The notes beneath the pieces are model-generated. The model saw only the letters and a list, made by a program, of their open reading frames with translations. It made no database searches and was not told the DNA's origin. From an uncultured Faecalibacterium sp. (GTDB taxonomy: Bacteria > Bacillota > Clostridia > Oscillospirales > Ruminococcaceae), in NCBI GenBank assembly GCA_937915335.1, contig CALDLZ010000476.1:1-5041 (forward strand): DNA of 5,041 nucleotides, read 5' to 3'. Position numbers and translations under genes: made by a program. This document shows, one piece after another, positions 1-5,041 of the stretch. Position 1 is the stretch's first letter; the number at the start of each line of letters is the position of its first letter.

Positions 1-565
1 ATATCAGGCCATAGCTCATACCAATGACCATATCAATGACGGCGGCGGCCACGGCGATGATGAGGGAGACGCGGGCACCCTCCCAGGTACGGGTCCAGAT
101 ATCACGGCCATACAGATCGCTGCCGAACCAATAGTACACATCTTCCTTGCCTTTTTCGACGTAGCTGTTCACCACCTTGGTGCCGGTGGTGGTGCTCATT
201 TTCTCGCTGCCGTCGAAGATGCCAAGGCGCTCAATGCCCGGCACACGGGGGGCAAAGTTCTTCTGGCTCAGGTCCTGGCCGGAGTAGGTGTAATCGTTCA
301 TGCCCGGGCCAAAGATGGCCAGCAGCACGATGAAGACGATGAGGATGAGGCCCAGCACCGCGCTCTTTTTGCGGAAGAAACGGATGCGGACGTCTTTCCA
401 GAAGCTCTGGGCCGCAAAGTTGCTGTCCACAGCCAGCTCGGCGTCGTTGTGCTTGCGGGCGAAATCTTCTGCCGTAAACTTGTGGTCGGCATACATGGAA
501 TCCACGGCGCTGACGATGGCGTCGGCAGTGGATTCGCCGCCGAGGCGGATTGCTTTTTCTGCCAT
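1..565 (-). CDS. oppC: OppC-like oligopeptide ABC transporter permease (3' end cut by window edge)
   Basis: This is one of the two membrane subunits of a peptide ABC importer and pairs with OppB to form the translocation channel. The frame reads from ATG at 565-563 and runs off the left edge after 188 codons; family members are usually around 300 residues or somewhat longer, so roughly 40% is missing. A polar N-terminal region of about 67 residues would be cytoplasmic, as in the OppC_N region. It is followed by a first membrane segment (about 68-86, VLGLILIVFIVLLAIF), an extracytoplasmic loop, the family hallmark FGSDLYGRDIWTR (147-159), and the start of the second membrane segment (about 166-188). 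The EAA loop that contacts the ATPase lies outside the window. The start is supported by AGGGGG at 575-580, nine bases upstream. Only one base separates the start codon from the oppB stop, which points to translational coupling. Dipeptide permease DppC is a close relative, so the exact substrate class is uncertain. Confidence 0.93.
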   Translation of the reverse strand, partial: MAEKAIRLGGESTADAIVSAVDSMYADHKFTAEDFARKHNDAELAVDSNFAAQSFWKDVRIRFFRKKSAVLGLILIVFIVLLAIFGPGMNDYTYSGQDLSQKNFAPRVPGIERLGIFDGSEKMSTTTGTKVVNSYVEKGKEDVYYWFGSDLYGRDIWTRTWEGARVSLIIAVAAAVIDMVIGMSYGLI

Positions 566-566
566 A

Positions 567-1502
567 TCAGTCGTCCCCCTTTGCCAAGCGGATGCGCGGG
601 TCGATGACGCCGTACAGCAGATCGACCACCAGCATGATGCCAATGTACATGGCGCTGTAGATGAAGCTCAGGCCAATGACCACGTTATAATCGTTGGACT
701 GGATGGCCGTCACCAGCAGACTGCCCACGCCGGGGATGGCGAAAATTTTCTCGACCACCAGCGAGCCGGTCATCAGGTCCACGATGAGGGGCGCCAGCAC
801 GGTGATGATGGGGATGAGGGCATTGCGCAGAGCGTGACGGAAGATCAGCGCCGGGCCCGAGATGCCCTTGCTCTCGGCCAGCAGCATATAATCGGAGTCC
901 AGCACTTCGATCATCTCACTGCGGGTGAAGCGGGCAATGGAAGCCATGGTGAACATGGAGAGCGAGATGCTGGGCAGAATGCTGGAGCCAAGGACATCCT
1001 TGGCGGAGAACAGCATCGGGAACCAGCGGAGCTTGAAGCCAAAGGCGTAGCTCAGAGCCAGTGCGAACACATAGGAAGGCACCGACACGCCGATGACCGA
1101 GATGATGGTGGCGATGGTATCAAAAATGGTATCCCGCTTAAGGGCGGCAATGATACCCAGCACCAAGCCCACAATGGCACCCAGCGTGACAGCCATACCA
1201 CCCACCTGGATGGAGATAGGCAGGCGGCTCTGGATGAGCTGGGAGATGGGCGTATTCTTGGAGATGTTATAGCTCACACCCAGATCGCCCCGGAGCATGT
1301 TGCCCACATAGCGGAAGAACTGGATGTAGATAGGCTGGTCAAGCCCGTATTTTGCGTACAGGGATGCACGCATGTCTGCCGTCAGCTTCTCGTCGTTGAA
1401 GGGCGAACCGGGCATCAGCTGCATCAGGATAAACAGCACCAGCAGAATGGCCAGCAGCGTGAACAGCGAGGTCAGGATCCGCTTGAGTGTATACTTTTTC
1501 AC
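567..1502 (-). CDS. oppB: OppB-like oligopeptide ABC transporter permease, GTG start
   Basis: This is the second channel subunit of the peptide importer, an integral membrane protein of the BPD_transp_1 family. With the GTG start at 1502-1500 the protein has 311 residues, normal for OppB/DppB, and begins (M)KKYTLKRILTSLFTLLAILL, the usual N-terminus with a membrane segment at about 9-30. Residues 52-78 carry the conserved YGLDQPIYIQFFRYVGNMLRGDLG-type loop. Further membrane segments lie near 100-121, 133-155, 176-192, 229-250 and 276-298. The EAA loop that docks on the ATPase is visible at about 204-231 (DYMLLAESKG...NALIP), and the C-terminus has the typical DPRIRL. The GTG start is chosen because AGGGGG (1512-1517) lies nine bases upstream, the same spacing as for oppA and oppC. 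The in-frame extension to TTG at 1586 would add 28 polar residues and start inside the terminator hairpin, so it is rejected. The gene follows oppA after 144 bp and precedes oppC by one base. Confidence 0.95.
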   Translation of the reverse strand: MKKYTLKRILTSLFTLLAILLVLFILMQLMPGSPFNDEKLTADMRASLYAKYGLDQPIYIQFFRYVGNMLRGDLGVSYNISKNTPISQLIQSRLPISIQVGGMAVTLGAIVGLVLGIIAALKRDTIFDTIATIISVIGVSVPSYVFALALSYAFGFKLRWFPMLFSAKDVLGSSILPSISLSMFTMASIARFTRSEMIEVLDSDYMLLAESKGISGPALIFRHALRNALIPIITVLAPLIVDLMTGSLVVEKIFAIPGVGSLLVTAIQSNDYNVVIGLSFIYSAMYIGIMLVVDLLYGVIDPRIRLAKGDD

Positions 1503-1511
1503 GTCGGGTTT

Positions 1512-1517
1512 CCCCCT
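1512..1517 (-). promoter_or_regulatory. Ribosome binding site deciding the oppB GTG start
   Basis: The minus strand reads AAAAGGGGGAAACCCGAC immediately before GTG (1502-1500). The AGGGGG core sits nine bases from the start codon. oppA (AGAGGGG, 3363-3369) and oppC (AGGGGG, 575-580) use the same kind of core with the same nine-base spacing. This supports GTG over the longer TTG-started frame. Confidence 0.8.
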
Positions 1518-1584
1518 TTTCCTAAGTCCGTCACGCAGGGGTTTCGCGGCCAACCGTTCGCCCCACACGGACAGGTGCAATGCC

Positions 1585-1629
1585 AAAAAGGCGCACAGTG
1601 GCTTTTGCGGGCCACTGTGCGGCCTTTTT
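1585..1629 (-). terminator. Intrinsic terminator/attenuator between oppA and oppB
   Basis: A perfect 10-bp stem (1593-1602 with 1611-1620, GCACAGTGGC/GCCACTGTGC) closes an 8-base loop. It is extended by AAAAAGGC (1585-1592) pairing with GCCTTTTT (1622-1629), with one bulged G at 1621. On the minus strand the 3' arm ends in five T residues. It starts 17 bases after the oppA stop codon and ends 82 bases before the oppB start. The A and T tracts are symmetric, so it could also stop plus-strand transcription. I see no convincing promoter between it and oppB, so oppBC expression probably depends on read-through, which would make oppA mRNA more abundant than oppBC mRNA. mRNA 3'-end protection after processing is an alternative with the same outcome. 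Confidence 0.88.
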
Positions 1630-1646
1630 CAGCGATTCAATTCAGC

Positions 1647-3353
1647 TTATTCGCTCTTGGTGGTACGCTTGTACACACGGTTCAGAGCGCAGGGGTGATG
1701 CTCCACACCCTTGACGGCGGAGGAGATCATCTCGGCGTTGCACTGGCCGTACAGCGGGAAGATGACTGCCTGCTCCAGCACGATGGCCTCAGCCTCATAC
1801 AGAGCTTCCCAGCGGCCCTCGGGATCGGTGCACAGGTCACCGGTGGTGCACTCGTCAATAATGGCGTCGTAATCAGCATCGCTCCACAGACCGTAGTTGT
1901 TGGAGTTGCCGGTCACCCACATGCCCAGGTAGGTCATGGGGTCGGCGTAGTCGGGGCCCCAGCGGGTCAGGCCCAGCTCAAAGGTACCGTCCTGCATATC
2001 CTGCACACGCTGCTTCTTGGGCTCGACGGTCAGATTGATGGTCAGACCCTCCAGCGTGGTCTCCAGCTGCTCCTTGACGACCTGTGCGACCTTCTGGGGT
2101 GCATCGTCGGCATCCACGACCATATCGAAGGAGAAGGTATCCTTGCCCAACTCGGCCTTGGCCTGCTCGAAGAAATCCTTAGCCTTTTCGGGGTCATAAG
2201 CGCAGTCATCCGCAAACTTGGTCTGGTCGGCGCTGAAATCGCTGCCGTCGGGGCCGGTTGCGAACTGTGCGGGAACCGCGGTGTAAGCAGGCGTGGAGCC
2301 ATCCTTCAGCACGTCGCCGGTGATGGCATCACGATCCAGTGCAAAGGTCATAGCCTTGCGCAGGTTCAGGTTGGCCAGGTCAGGCACCGCGCTGATGTTG
2401 GGGCTGATGTACCACAGGTAACCGGCACCCACACTGGTGAACTCGGGGTCATCCTTGACCTGATCGACCTGTTCACCGTTCAGCAGGGTGATATCCAGAG
2501 CACCCGTCTGGTAGCTCATCAGAGCCTGCTGGCTGTCCTTGATGACCTGATAAGCCAGGCCGTCCAGAGAAATGCTGTCGGCATCGTAGTAGTCAGGGTT
2601 CTTTTCCAGAGTAAAGGCGGTGGCGGCAGGCTGGTAATCGGTCAGCACAAAGGCACCGTTTGCCAGCACCGTGTCGGGGCTGGTGCCGAAGGTATCGGCG
2701 CAGGTGTTATAGAACGCCTCGTTCACAGGGTAGAAGGTAGGGAAGTACATCAGGCTCAGGAAGTAGCTGACAGGAACGTTCAGCTGAACCTCCAGGGTCT
2801 TGTCATCCACAGCGGTCACACCCAGATCGGTGACGGGCTTTTCACCGGCAATGATCTCGGCGGCGTTGACCACCTGACCAATGTCGGACAGCATGTAAGA
2901 ATACTCGGATGCAGTAGCGGGGTCAACGGCACGCTGCCAGCCGAACACGAAGTCGGCGGCGGTCACGGCCTCACCGTTGGACCACTTCGCGTCGCGCAGG
3001 TGGAAGGTGTAGGTCTTGCCATCCTCGCTGATGTCATAACTTTCAGCAATGGCCGGAACAGCCGCACCGTCAGCATCCATCTGCATCAGGCCATCGGTGT
3101 AATCCGCAATGACCTCAAAAGAGGTACCGTCCGTCGCCACCTGAGGATCCAGAGACTGAACCTCGGTCTCCAGCATGATGTTCAGGGTGCCGCCCTGTGC
3201 GGTGCCAGCCGCAGCAGAAGACGCGCCCGAAGCCGCGGAAGCAGCCGTGGAGCTGGAAGAGCCGCCGCCGCAGGCCGTCAGGGCCAGAACAGCAGAGGTG
3301 ACACCGGCAGCTGCCAGGAAGCTGCGGCGAGAAATACGACGATCGAATTTCAT
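1647..3353 (-). CDS. oppA: OppA-like peptide-binding lipoprotein of an ABC importer (SBP_bac_5)
   Basis: This 568-residue extracytoplasmic substrate-binding protein captures peptides and delivers them to the OppBC permease. The N-terminus carries a twin-arginine-like motif (SRRSFL, 8-13), a hydrophobic stretch, and a lipobox LTAC with the lipidated Cys at 28. A flexible Gly/Ser/Ala/Thr tether follows (29-54). The mature domain shows SBP family 5 hallmarks: YTFHLRDAKWSNGEAVTAADFVFGWQRAVDP (115-145), DLGVTAVDDKTLEV (176-189), NGAFVL (232-237), LRKAMTFALDRD (331-342) and WGPDYADPMTYL (465-476). The last resembles the WCADYNEP region of enterobacterial OppA, where an Asp binds the peptide alpha-amino group; D468 is the likely counterpart. 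ATG at 3353-3351 is preceded by AGAGGGG nine bases upstream. The gene has its own promoter region and leader and is followed by a terminator-like hairpin before oppB. Mature OppA has six Cys besides C28. Substrate class (oligopeptide or dipeptide) is inferred from similarity only. Confidence 0.95.
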   Translation of the reverse strand: MKFDRRISRRSFLAAAGVTSAVLALTACGGGSSSSTAASAASGASSAAAGTAQGGTLNIMLETEVQSLDPQVATDGTSFEVIADYTDGLMQMDADGAAVPAIAESYDISEDGKTYTFHLRDAKWSNGEAVTAADFVFGWQRAVDPATASEYSYMLSDIGQVVNAAEIIAGEKPVTDLGVTAVDDKTLEVQLNVPVSYFLSLMYFPTFYPVNEAFYNTCADTFGTSPDTVLANGAFVLTDYQPAATAFTLEKNPDYYDADSISLDGLAYQVIKDSQQALMSYQTGALDITLLNGEQVDQVKDDPEFTSVGAGYLWYISPNISAVPDLANLNLRKAMTFALDRDAITGDVLKDGSTPAYTAVPAQFATGPDGSDFSADQTKFADDCAYDPEKAKDFFEQAKAELGKDTFSFDMVVDADDAPQKVAQVVKEQLETTLEGLTINLTVEPKKQRVQDMQDGTFELGLTRWGPDYADPMTYLGMWVTGNSNNYGLWSDADYDAIIDECTTGDLCTDPEGRWEALYEAEAIVLEQAVIFPLYGQCNAEMISSAVKGVEHHPCALNRVYKRTTKSE

Positions 3354-3362
3354 ATATGTTTT

Positions 3363-3369
3363 CCCCTCT
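3363..3369 (-). promoter_or_regulatory. oppA ribosome binding site
   Basis: AGAGGGG on the minus strand lies nine bases before the oppA ATG (3353-3351). It sits only three bases beyond the 3' arm of the leader stem-loop at 3373-3398, so pairing in that leader could affect ribosome access. Confidence 0.8.
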
Positions 3370-3372
3370 CTT

Positions 3373-3398
3373 CAATGCTATACACTGGTAAAGCATTG
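3373..3398 (-). promoter_or_regulatory. Stem-loop II of the oppA leader, next to the ribosome binding site
   Basis: On the minus strand CAATGCT (3398-3392) pairs perfectly with AGCATTG (3379-3373). Within the 12-base interval, TAC and GTA can pair after a T/T mismatch, leaving a CAGT tetraloop. The hairpin is AT-rich and modest in stability. Its place directly before the Shine-Dalgarno sequence fits a role in controlling initiation or protecting the mRNA, but function is inferred. Confidence 0.5.
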
Positions 3399-3410
3399 TT
3401 TTCTGAAAAT

Positions 3411-3458
3411 GCACAAGGGTCTCAGCTCCCCCTCTGGAGCTTCTGCACACCCTTGTGC
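3411..3458 (-). promoter_or_regulatory. Stem-loop I of the oppA leader: 10-bp inverted repeat with nested hairpin
   Basis: The minus strand carries GCACAAGGGT (3458-3449) and, 28 bases on, its exact inverse ACCCTTGTGC (3420-3411). Between the arms AGCTCC (3441-3436) can pair with GGAGCT (3429-3424), giving a branched or nested structure. The first arm can alternatively fold locally, GCAC (3458-3455) with GTGC (3448-3445), so two exclusive conformations are possible. A short ATTTTC follows the 3' arm, a weak T-tract for a terminator. The element begins about three bases after the predicted transcription start. It could be a regulatory leader RNA, a weak attenuator, an mRNA 5'-stabilising structure, or a protein-binding palindrome in DNA. 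Confidence 0.55.
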
Positions 3459-3467
3459 CTTGGCCGC

Positions 3468-3496
3468 ATTATACCGCTCTTCCCCGCCATTGAAAA
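3468..3496 (-). promoter_or_regulatory. Sigma-70-type promoter for oppA (P1)
   Basis: The minus strand has a perfect TATAAT -10 box (3473-3468) and a 4/6 match -35 box TTTTCA (3496-3491), separated by exactly 17 bases. The predicted start point is the A near 3461, giving an oppA leader of about 108 nt. It lies after the rny terminator and drives in the direction of oppA. This is the best promoter in the window by inspection. Confidence 0.7.
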
Positions 3497-3510
3497 GCCT
3501 TTTTCTGGAA

Positions 3511-3547
3511 TTTGTCCTTCAAAATGGCCCATTTCTCCCCTTTGTCC
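3511..3547 (-). repeat. Two direct repeats GGACAAA, 30 bp apart, upstream of the oppA promoter
   Basis: The minus strand has GGACAAA at 3547-3541 and again at 3517-3511, with start-to-start spacing of exactly 30 bp, close to three helical turns. They lie roughly 50 and 80 bp upstream of the predicted oppA start, a location suited to an activator. Seven-base matches can occur by chance, so this is tentative. Confidence 0.3.
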
Positions 3548-3601
3548 AACAATCTGCCGAAAACGGAAACTAAATTTTGTATAGTTTTTCTCCTGCGTCG
3601 T

Positions 3602-3629
3602 ATTCTCCAGGCGAACAGTTTCCTGTCAA
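3602..3629 (-). promoter_or_regulatory. Weaker second promoter candidate upstream of oppA (P2)
   Basis: The minus strand has a perfect TTGACA -35 hexamer (3629-3624), followed after 16 bases by GAGAAT (3607-3602), a 4/6 match to TATAAT. The poor -10 and the short spacer make it weaker than P1. If used, it would give a leader of roughly 240 nt and could need an activator, perhaps one acting at the dyad just upstream. Confidence 0.35.
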
Positions 3630-3639
3630 AAAGTATTAC

Positions 3640-3660
3640 CTGTATTTATATAGAATACAG
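3640..3660. promoter_or_regulatory. 21-bp AT-rich dyad, operator-like
   Basis: CTGTATT (3640-3646) and AATACAG (3654-3660) form a perfect 7-bp inverted repeat around the 7-base centre TATATAG. It lies 10 bp upstream of the TTGACA of the P2 candidate, within the AT-rich half of the intergenic region. The spacing does not fit the CTG-N10-CAG LexA box, nor the TGTNA-N7-TNACA pattern of TnrA/GlnR. A dimeric regulator site is the simplest reading; no protein can be named. Confidence 0.4.
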
Positions 3661-3722
3661 CAAAATCCATTCACTTCATTTTGTTAAGAAATGCATGGCA
3701 TTCATCCGTTGGATCAATCATC

Positions 3723-3757
3723 AAAAAAGAACCCGCTGCACAAACCAGCGGGCTCTT
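3723..3757 (-). terminator. Intrinsic terminator of rny
   Basis: Starting 12 bases after the rny stop codon, the minus strand forms a 12-bp stem: AAGAGCCCGCTG (3757-3746), loop GTTTGTG, then CAGCGGGTTCTT (3738-3727). The T-run at 3728-3723 completes the terminator. One pair is G-U in minus-strand RNA but would be an A-C mismatch in plus-strand RNA, so it is oriented for rny. It separates the rny transcript from the opp unit. Confidence 0.92.
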
Positions 3758-3769
3758 ACATCTTTGATC

Positions 3770-5041
3770 TTACTTTGCGAACTCGACAGCGCGGCTCTCG
3801 CGGATGACGTTGACCTTGATCTGGCCGGGATAATCGAGGGTATCCTCGATCTTCTTGGCGATCTGACGGGCCAGCAGAATGACCTGATCGTCGCTGATGA
3901 CATCGGGCTTGACCATAATGCGGACTTCACGGCCAGCCTGAACGGCAAAGGCCTGCTCCACGCCCTCAAAACTGGAAGAGATCTCCTCCAGATTTTCCAG
4001 ACGCTTGACATAGCTCTCGACATTCTCACGGCGGGCACCGGGACGGGCAGCGCTGATGGCATCGCAGGCCTGGATGATGAAGGCCAGCGGGGTCTTGGGC
4101 TCCACGTCACCGTGGTGGGCCTCGATGGCATGGATGATCTGGGTATTCTCCTTATACTTGCGGCAGATATCCACACCGATCTGGACATGGCTGCCCTCGA
4201 TCTCGTGGTCAAGGGCCTTGCCGATATCATGCAGCAGACCGGCACGGCGGGCCAGGGTGACGTTCACGCCCATCTCGCCTGCCAGCAGGCCGGCCAGCCA
4301 GGCCACTTCCATGCTGTGGGTCAGAGCGTTCTGGCCAAAGCTGGTGCGGTACTTCAGGCGGCCGATCAGCTTGATGAGGTCGGGATGCAGGCCATGGATG
4401 CCAAGCTCCATGACGGCACGCTCGCCCTCCCGCTTCATCTGCAGCTCGAGGTCGTGGCGGCACTTCTCCACCGTCTCCTCGATGCGTGCGGGGTGGATGC
4501 GGCCATCGCCGATCAGACGCTCCAGCGTCATGCGGGCGACCTCACGGCGGGTCTGGTCGAAGGAAGACAGGGTAATGGCCTCCGGGGTATCGTCGATGAT
4601 AAGATCCACGCCGGTGGCAGTTTCCAGGGCACGGATATTGCGGCCCTCACGGCCAATGATGCGGCCCTTCATCTCGTCGCTGGGCAGGGGCACCACGCTG
4701 ACGGTGGTCTCGCTGCAGTGGTCAGCGGCGCAGCGGCTGATGGCCTGACCGATCAGGTTGCGGGCGATGTTGTCGCAGTTTTCCTTCAGGTCAGTCTCAT
4801 AGGCAGCCACACGGACAGCCTTCTCGTGGGTGAGTTCCTCGTCCACTTTGTGCAGCAGCACTTCGCGGGCATCTTCCTGGCTCAGGCCGGCCAGCGTTTC
4901 CAGCCGTTCCATCTCCTTGGCGCGGATGGCGTCCGCCTCCGCCAGATGGGCGTCGGCTTCCTCGTGCTTTTTCTTCAGCTCTTCTTCTTTGCGCTCCAAA
5001 GCCTCGGTCTTGCGGTCCAGCGCGGTTTCCTTCTGGTCCAA
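3770..5041 (-). CDS. rny: Ribonuclease Y, C-terminal 423 residues (5' end outside window)
   Basis: RNase Y is the membrane-anchored endoribonuclease that starts mRNA decay and processing in many Firmicutes. The frame is open to the right edge and ends at TAA (3772-3770). The family is about 520 residues, so roughly 100 N-terminal residues with the membrane anchor are missing. In fragment numbering, residues 1 to about 80 are the charged end of the coiled coil ([18 protein letters not shown]). The KH domain follows with its GxxG loop in [11 protein letters not shown] (126-136, G130-G133) and then [17 protein letters not shown]. The HD domain holds the expected metal ligands H242, H271-D272 ([12 protein letters not shown]) and D327 ([16 protein letters not shown]). 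The C-terminus ends in [19 protein letters not shown], typical of the family. All catalytic landmarks are intact. The codon at the right edge is TTG and should be read as an internal Leu, not a start. A terminator follows directly. Confidence 0.97.
   Translation of the reverse strand: MDQKETALDRKTEALERKEEELKKKHEEADAHLAEADAIRAKEMERLETLAGLSQEDAREVLLHKVDEELTHEKAVRVAAYETDLKENCDNIARNLIGQAISRCAADHCSETTVSVVPLPSDEMKGRIIGREGRNIRALETATGVDLIIDDTPEAITLSSFDQTRREVARMTLERLIGDGRIHPARIEETVEKCRHDLELQMKREGERAVMELGIHGLHPDLIKLIGRLKYRTSFGQNALTHSMEVAWLAGLLAGEMGVNVTLARRAGLLHDIGKALDHEIEGSHVQIGVDICRKYKENTQIIHAIEAHHGDVEPKTPLAFIIQACDAISAARPGARRENVESYVKRLENLEEISSSFEGVEQAFAVQAGREVRIMVKPDVISDDQVILLARQIAKKIEDTLDYPGQIKVNVIRESRAVEFAK

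Noticed and set aside
298..492. Minus-strand frame of 64 codons inside oppC
   Set aside because: It is an out-of-frame overlap with the real oppC frame, which shows clear family motifs.
1503..1586. N-terminal extension of OppB to the TTG at 1586
   Set aside because: The start would lie within the terminator hairpin, has no visible ribosome binding site, and adds 28 residues not typical of OppB. GTG at 1502 has a good ribosome binding site.
3115..3450. Minus-strand frame of 111 codons overlapping the oppA leader and start, as a leader peptide
   Set aside because: It begins at GTG 3450 inside the leader inverted repeat without a clear ribosome binding site, and runs far into oppA in another frame. 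The ATG at 3396 in the same frame also lacks a ribosome binding site.
300..3584. Plus-strand open frame of 1094 codons as a gene
   Set aside because: It is codon-in-register antisense to oppB and oppA, spans their intergenic hairpin, has no domain resemblance and low-complexity His/Gln/Gly composition. The opposite strand has unmistakable family proteins.
3640..3660. LexA (SOS) box
   Set aside because: The half-sites CTG and CAG are 15 bases apart rather than 10, and the Gram-positive CGAAC-N4-GTTCG pattern is absent.
3354..3720. T-box or known riboswitch in the oppA leader
   Set aside because: No T-box core sequence or other riboswitch core that I recognise is present; only generic hairpins are visible.
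4056..4748. Plus-strand frame of 230 codons opposite rny
   Set aside because: It is antisense to the conserved KH and HD domains of RNase Y; its Ser/Arg/Met-rich translation looks like a shadow frame.

Overview
The window looks like a chromosomal segment from a GC-rich Gram-positive anaerobe of the Clostridia. A Faecalibacterium/Subdoligranulum-like member of the Oscillospirales is my best guess. This rests on three things: the style of the lipoprotein signal (twin arginine, then a Gly/Ser/Ala-rich tether), an RNase Y of the Firmicutes type, and purine-rich AGGGG(G) ribosome binding sites. No rRNA or other taxonomic marker is present, so the assignment is an inference. All real genes lie on the minus strand, so the biological order runs from the right edge to the left.

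Right part (5041 to 3770): the last 423 codons of rny (RNase Y, membrane-anchored endoribonuclease). The fragment has the end of the coiled coil, the KH domain and the HD domain. Its N-terminal anchor lies outside the window. A strong intrinsic terminator (3723-3757) closes this unit.

Middle (3720 to 3354): an intergenic region of about 370 bp, visibly AT-richer than the genes in its upstream half, with no convincing gene. It holds a sigma-70-type promoter for the next unit (TATAAT at 3468-3473), a weaker second promoter candidate, a 21-bp dyad, a pair of heptamer direct repeats, and a predicted leader of about 108 nt with two stem-loops just before the oppA ribosome binding site.

Left part (3353 to 1): the start of an oligopeptide ABC importer operon. 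Its order is oppA (substrate-binding lipoprotein), a stem-loop terminator/attenuator, oppB (permease) and oppC (permease, cut by the left edge). OppA would capture peptides at the outer face of the membrane and pass them to the OppB-OppC channel. The ATPases (oppD/oppF) are not visible and would be expected beyond the left edge. The hairpin between oppA and oppB would allow more binding protein than permease to be made.

I see no mobile element, CRISPR array, tRNA or rRNA, and no clear sign of a wholly new system. The most interesting parts are the structured oppA leader and its upstream dyad. The very long plus-strand open frame (300-3584) is best explained as a codon-usage shadow of oppA and oppB.
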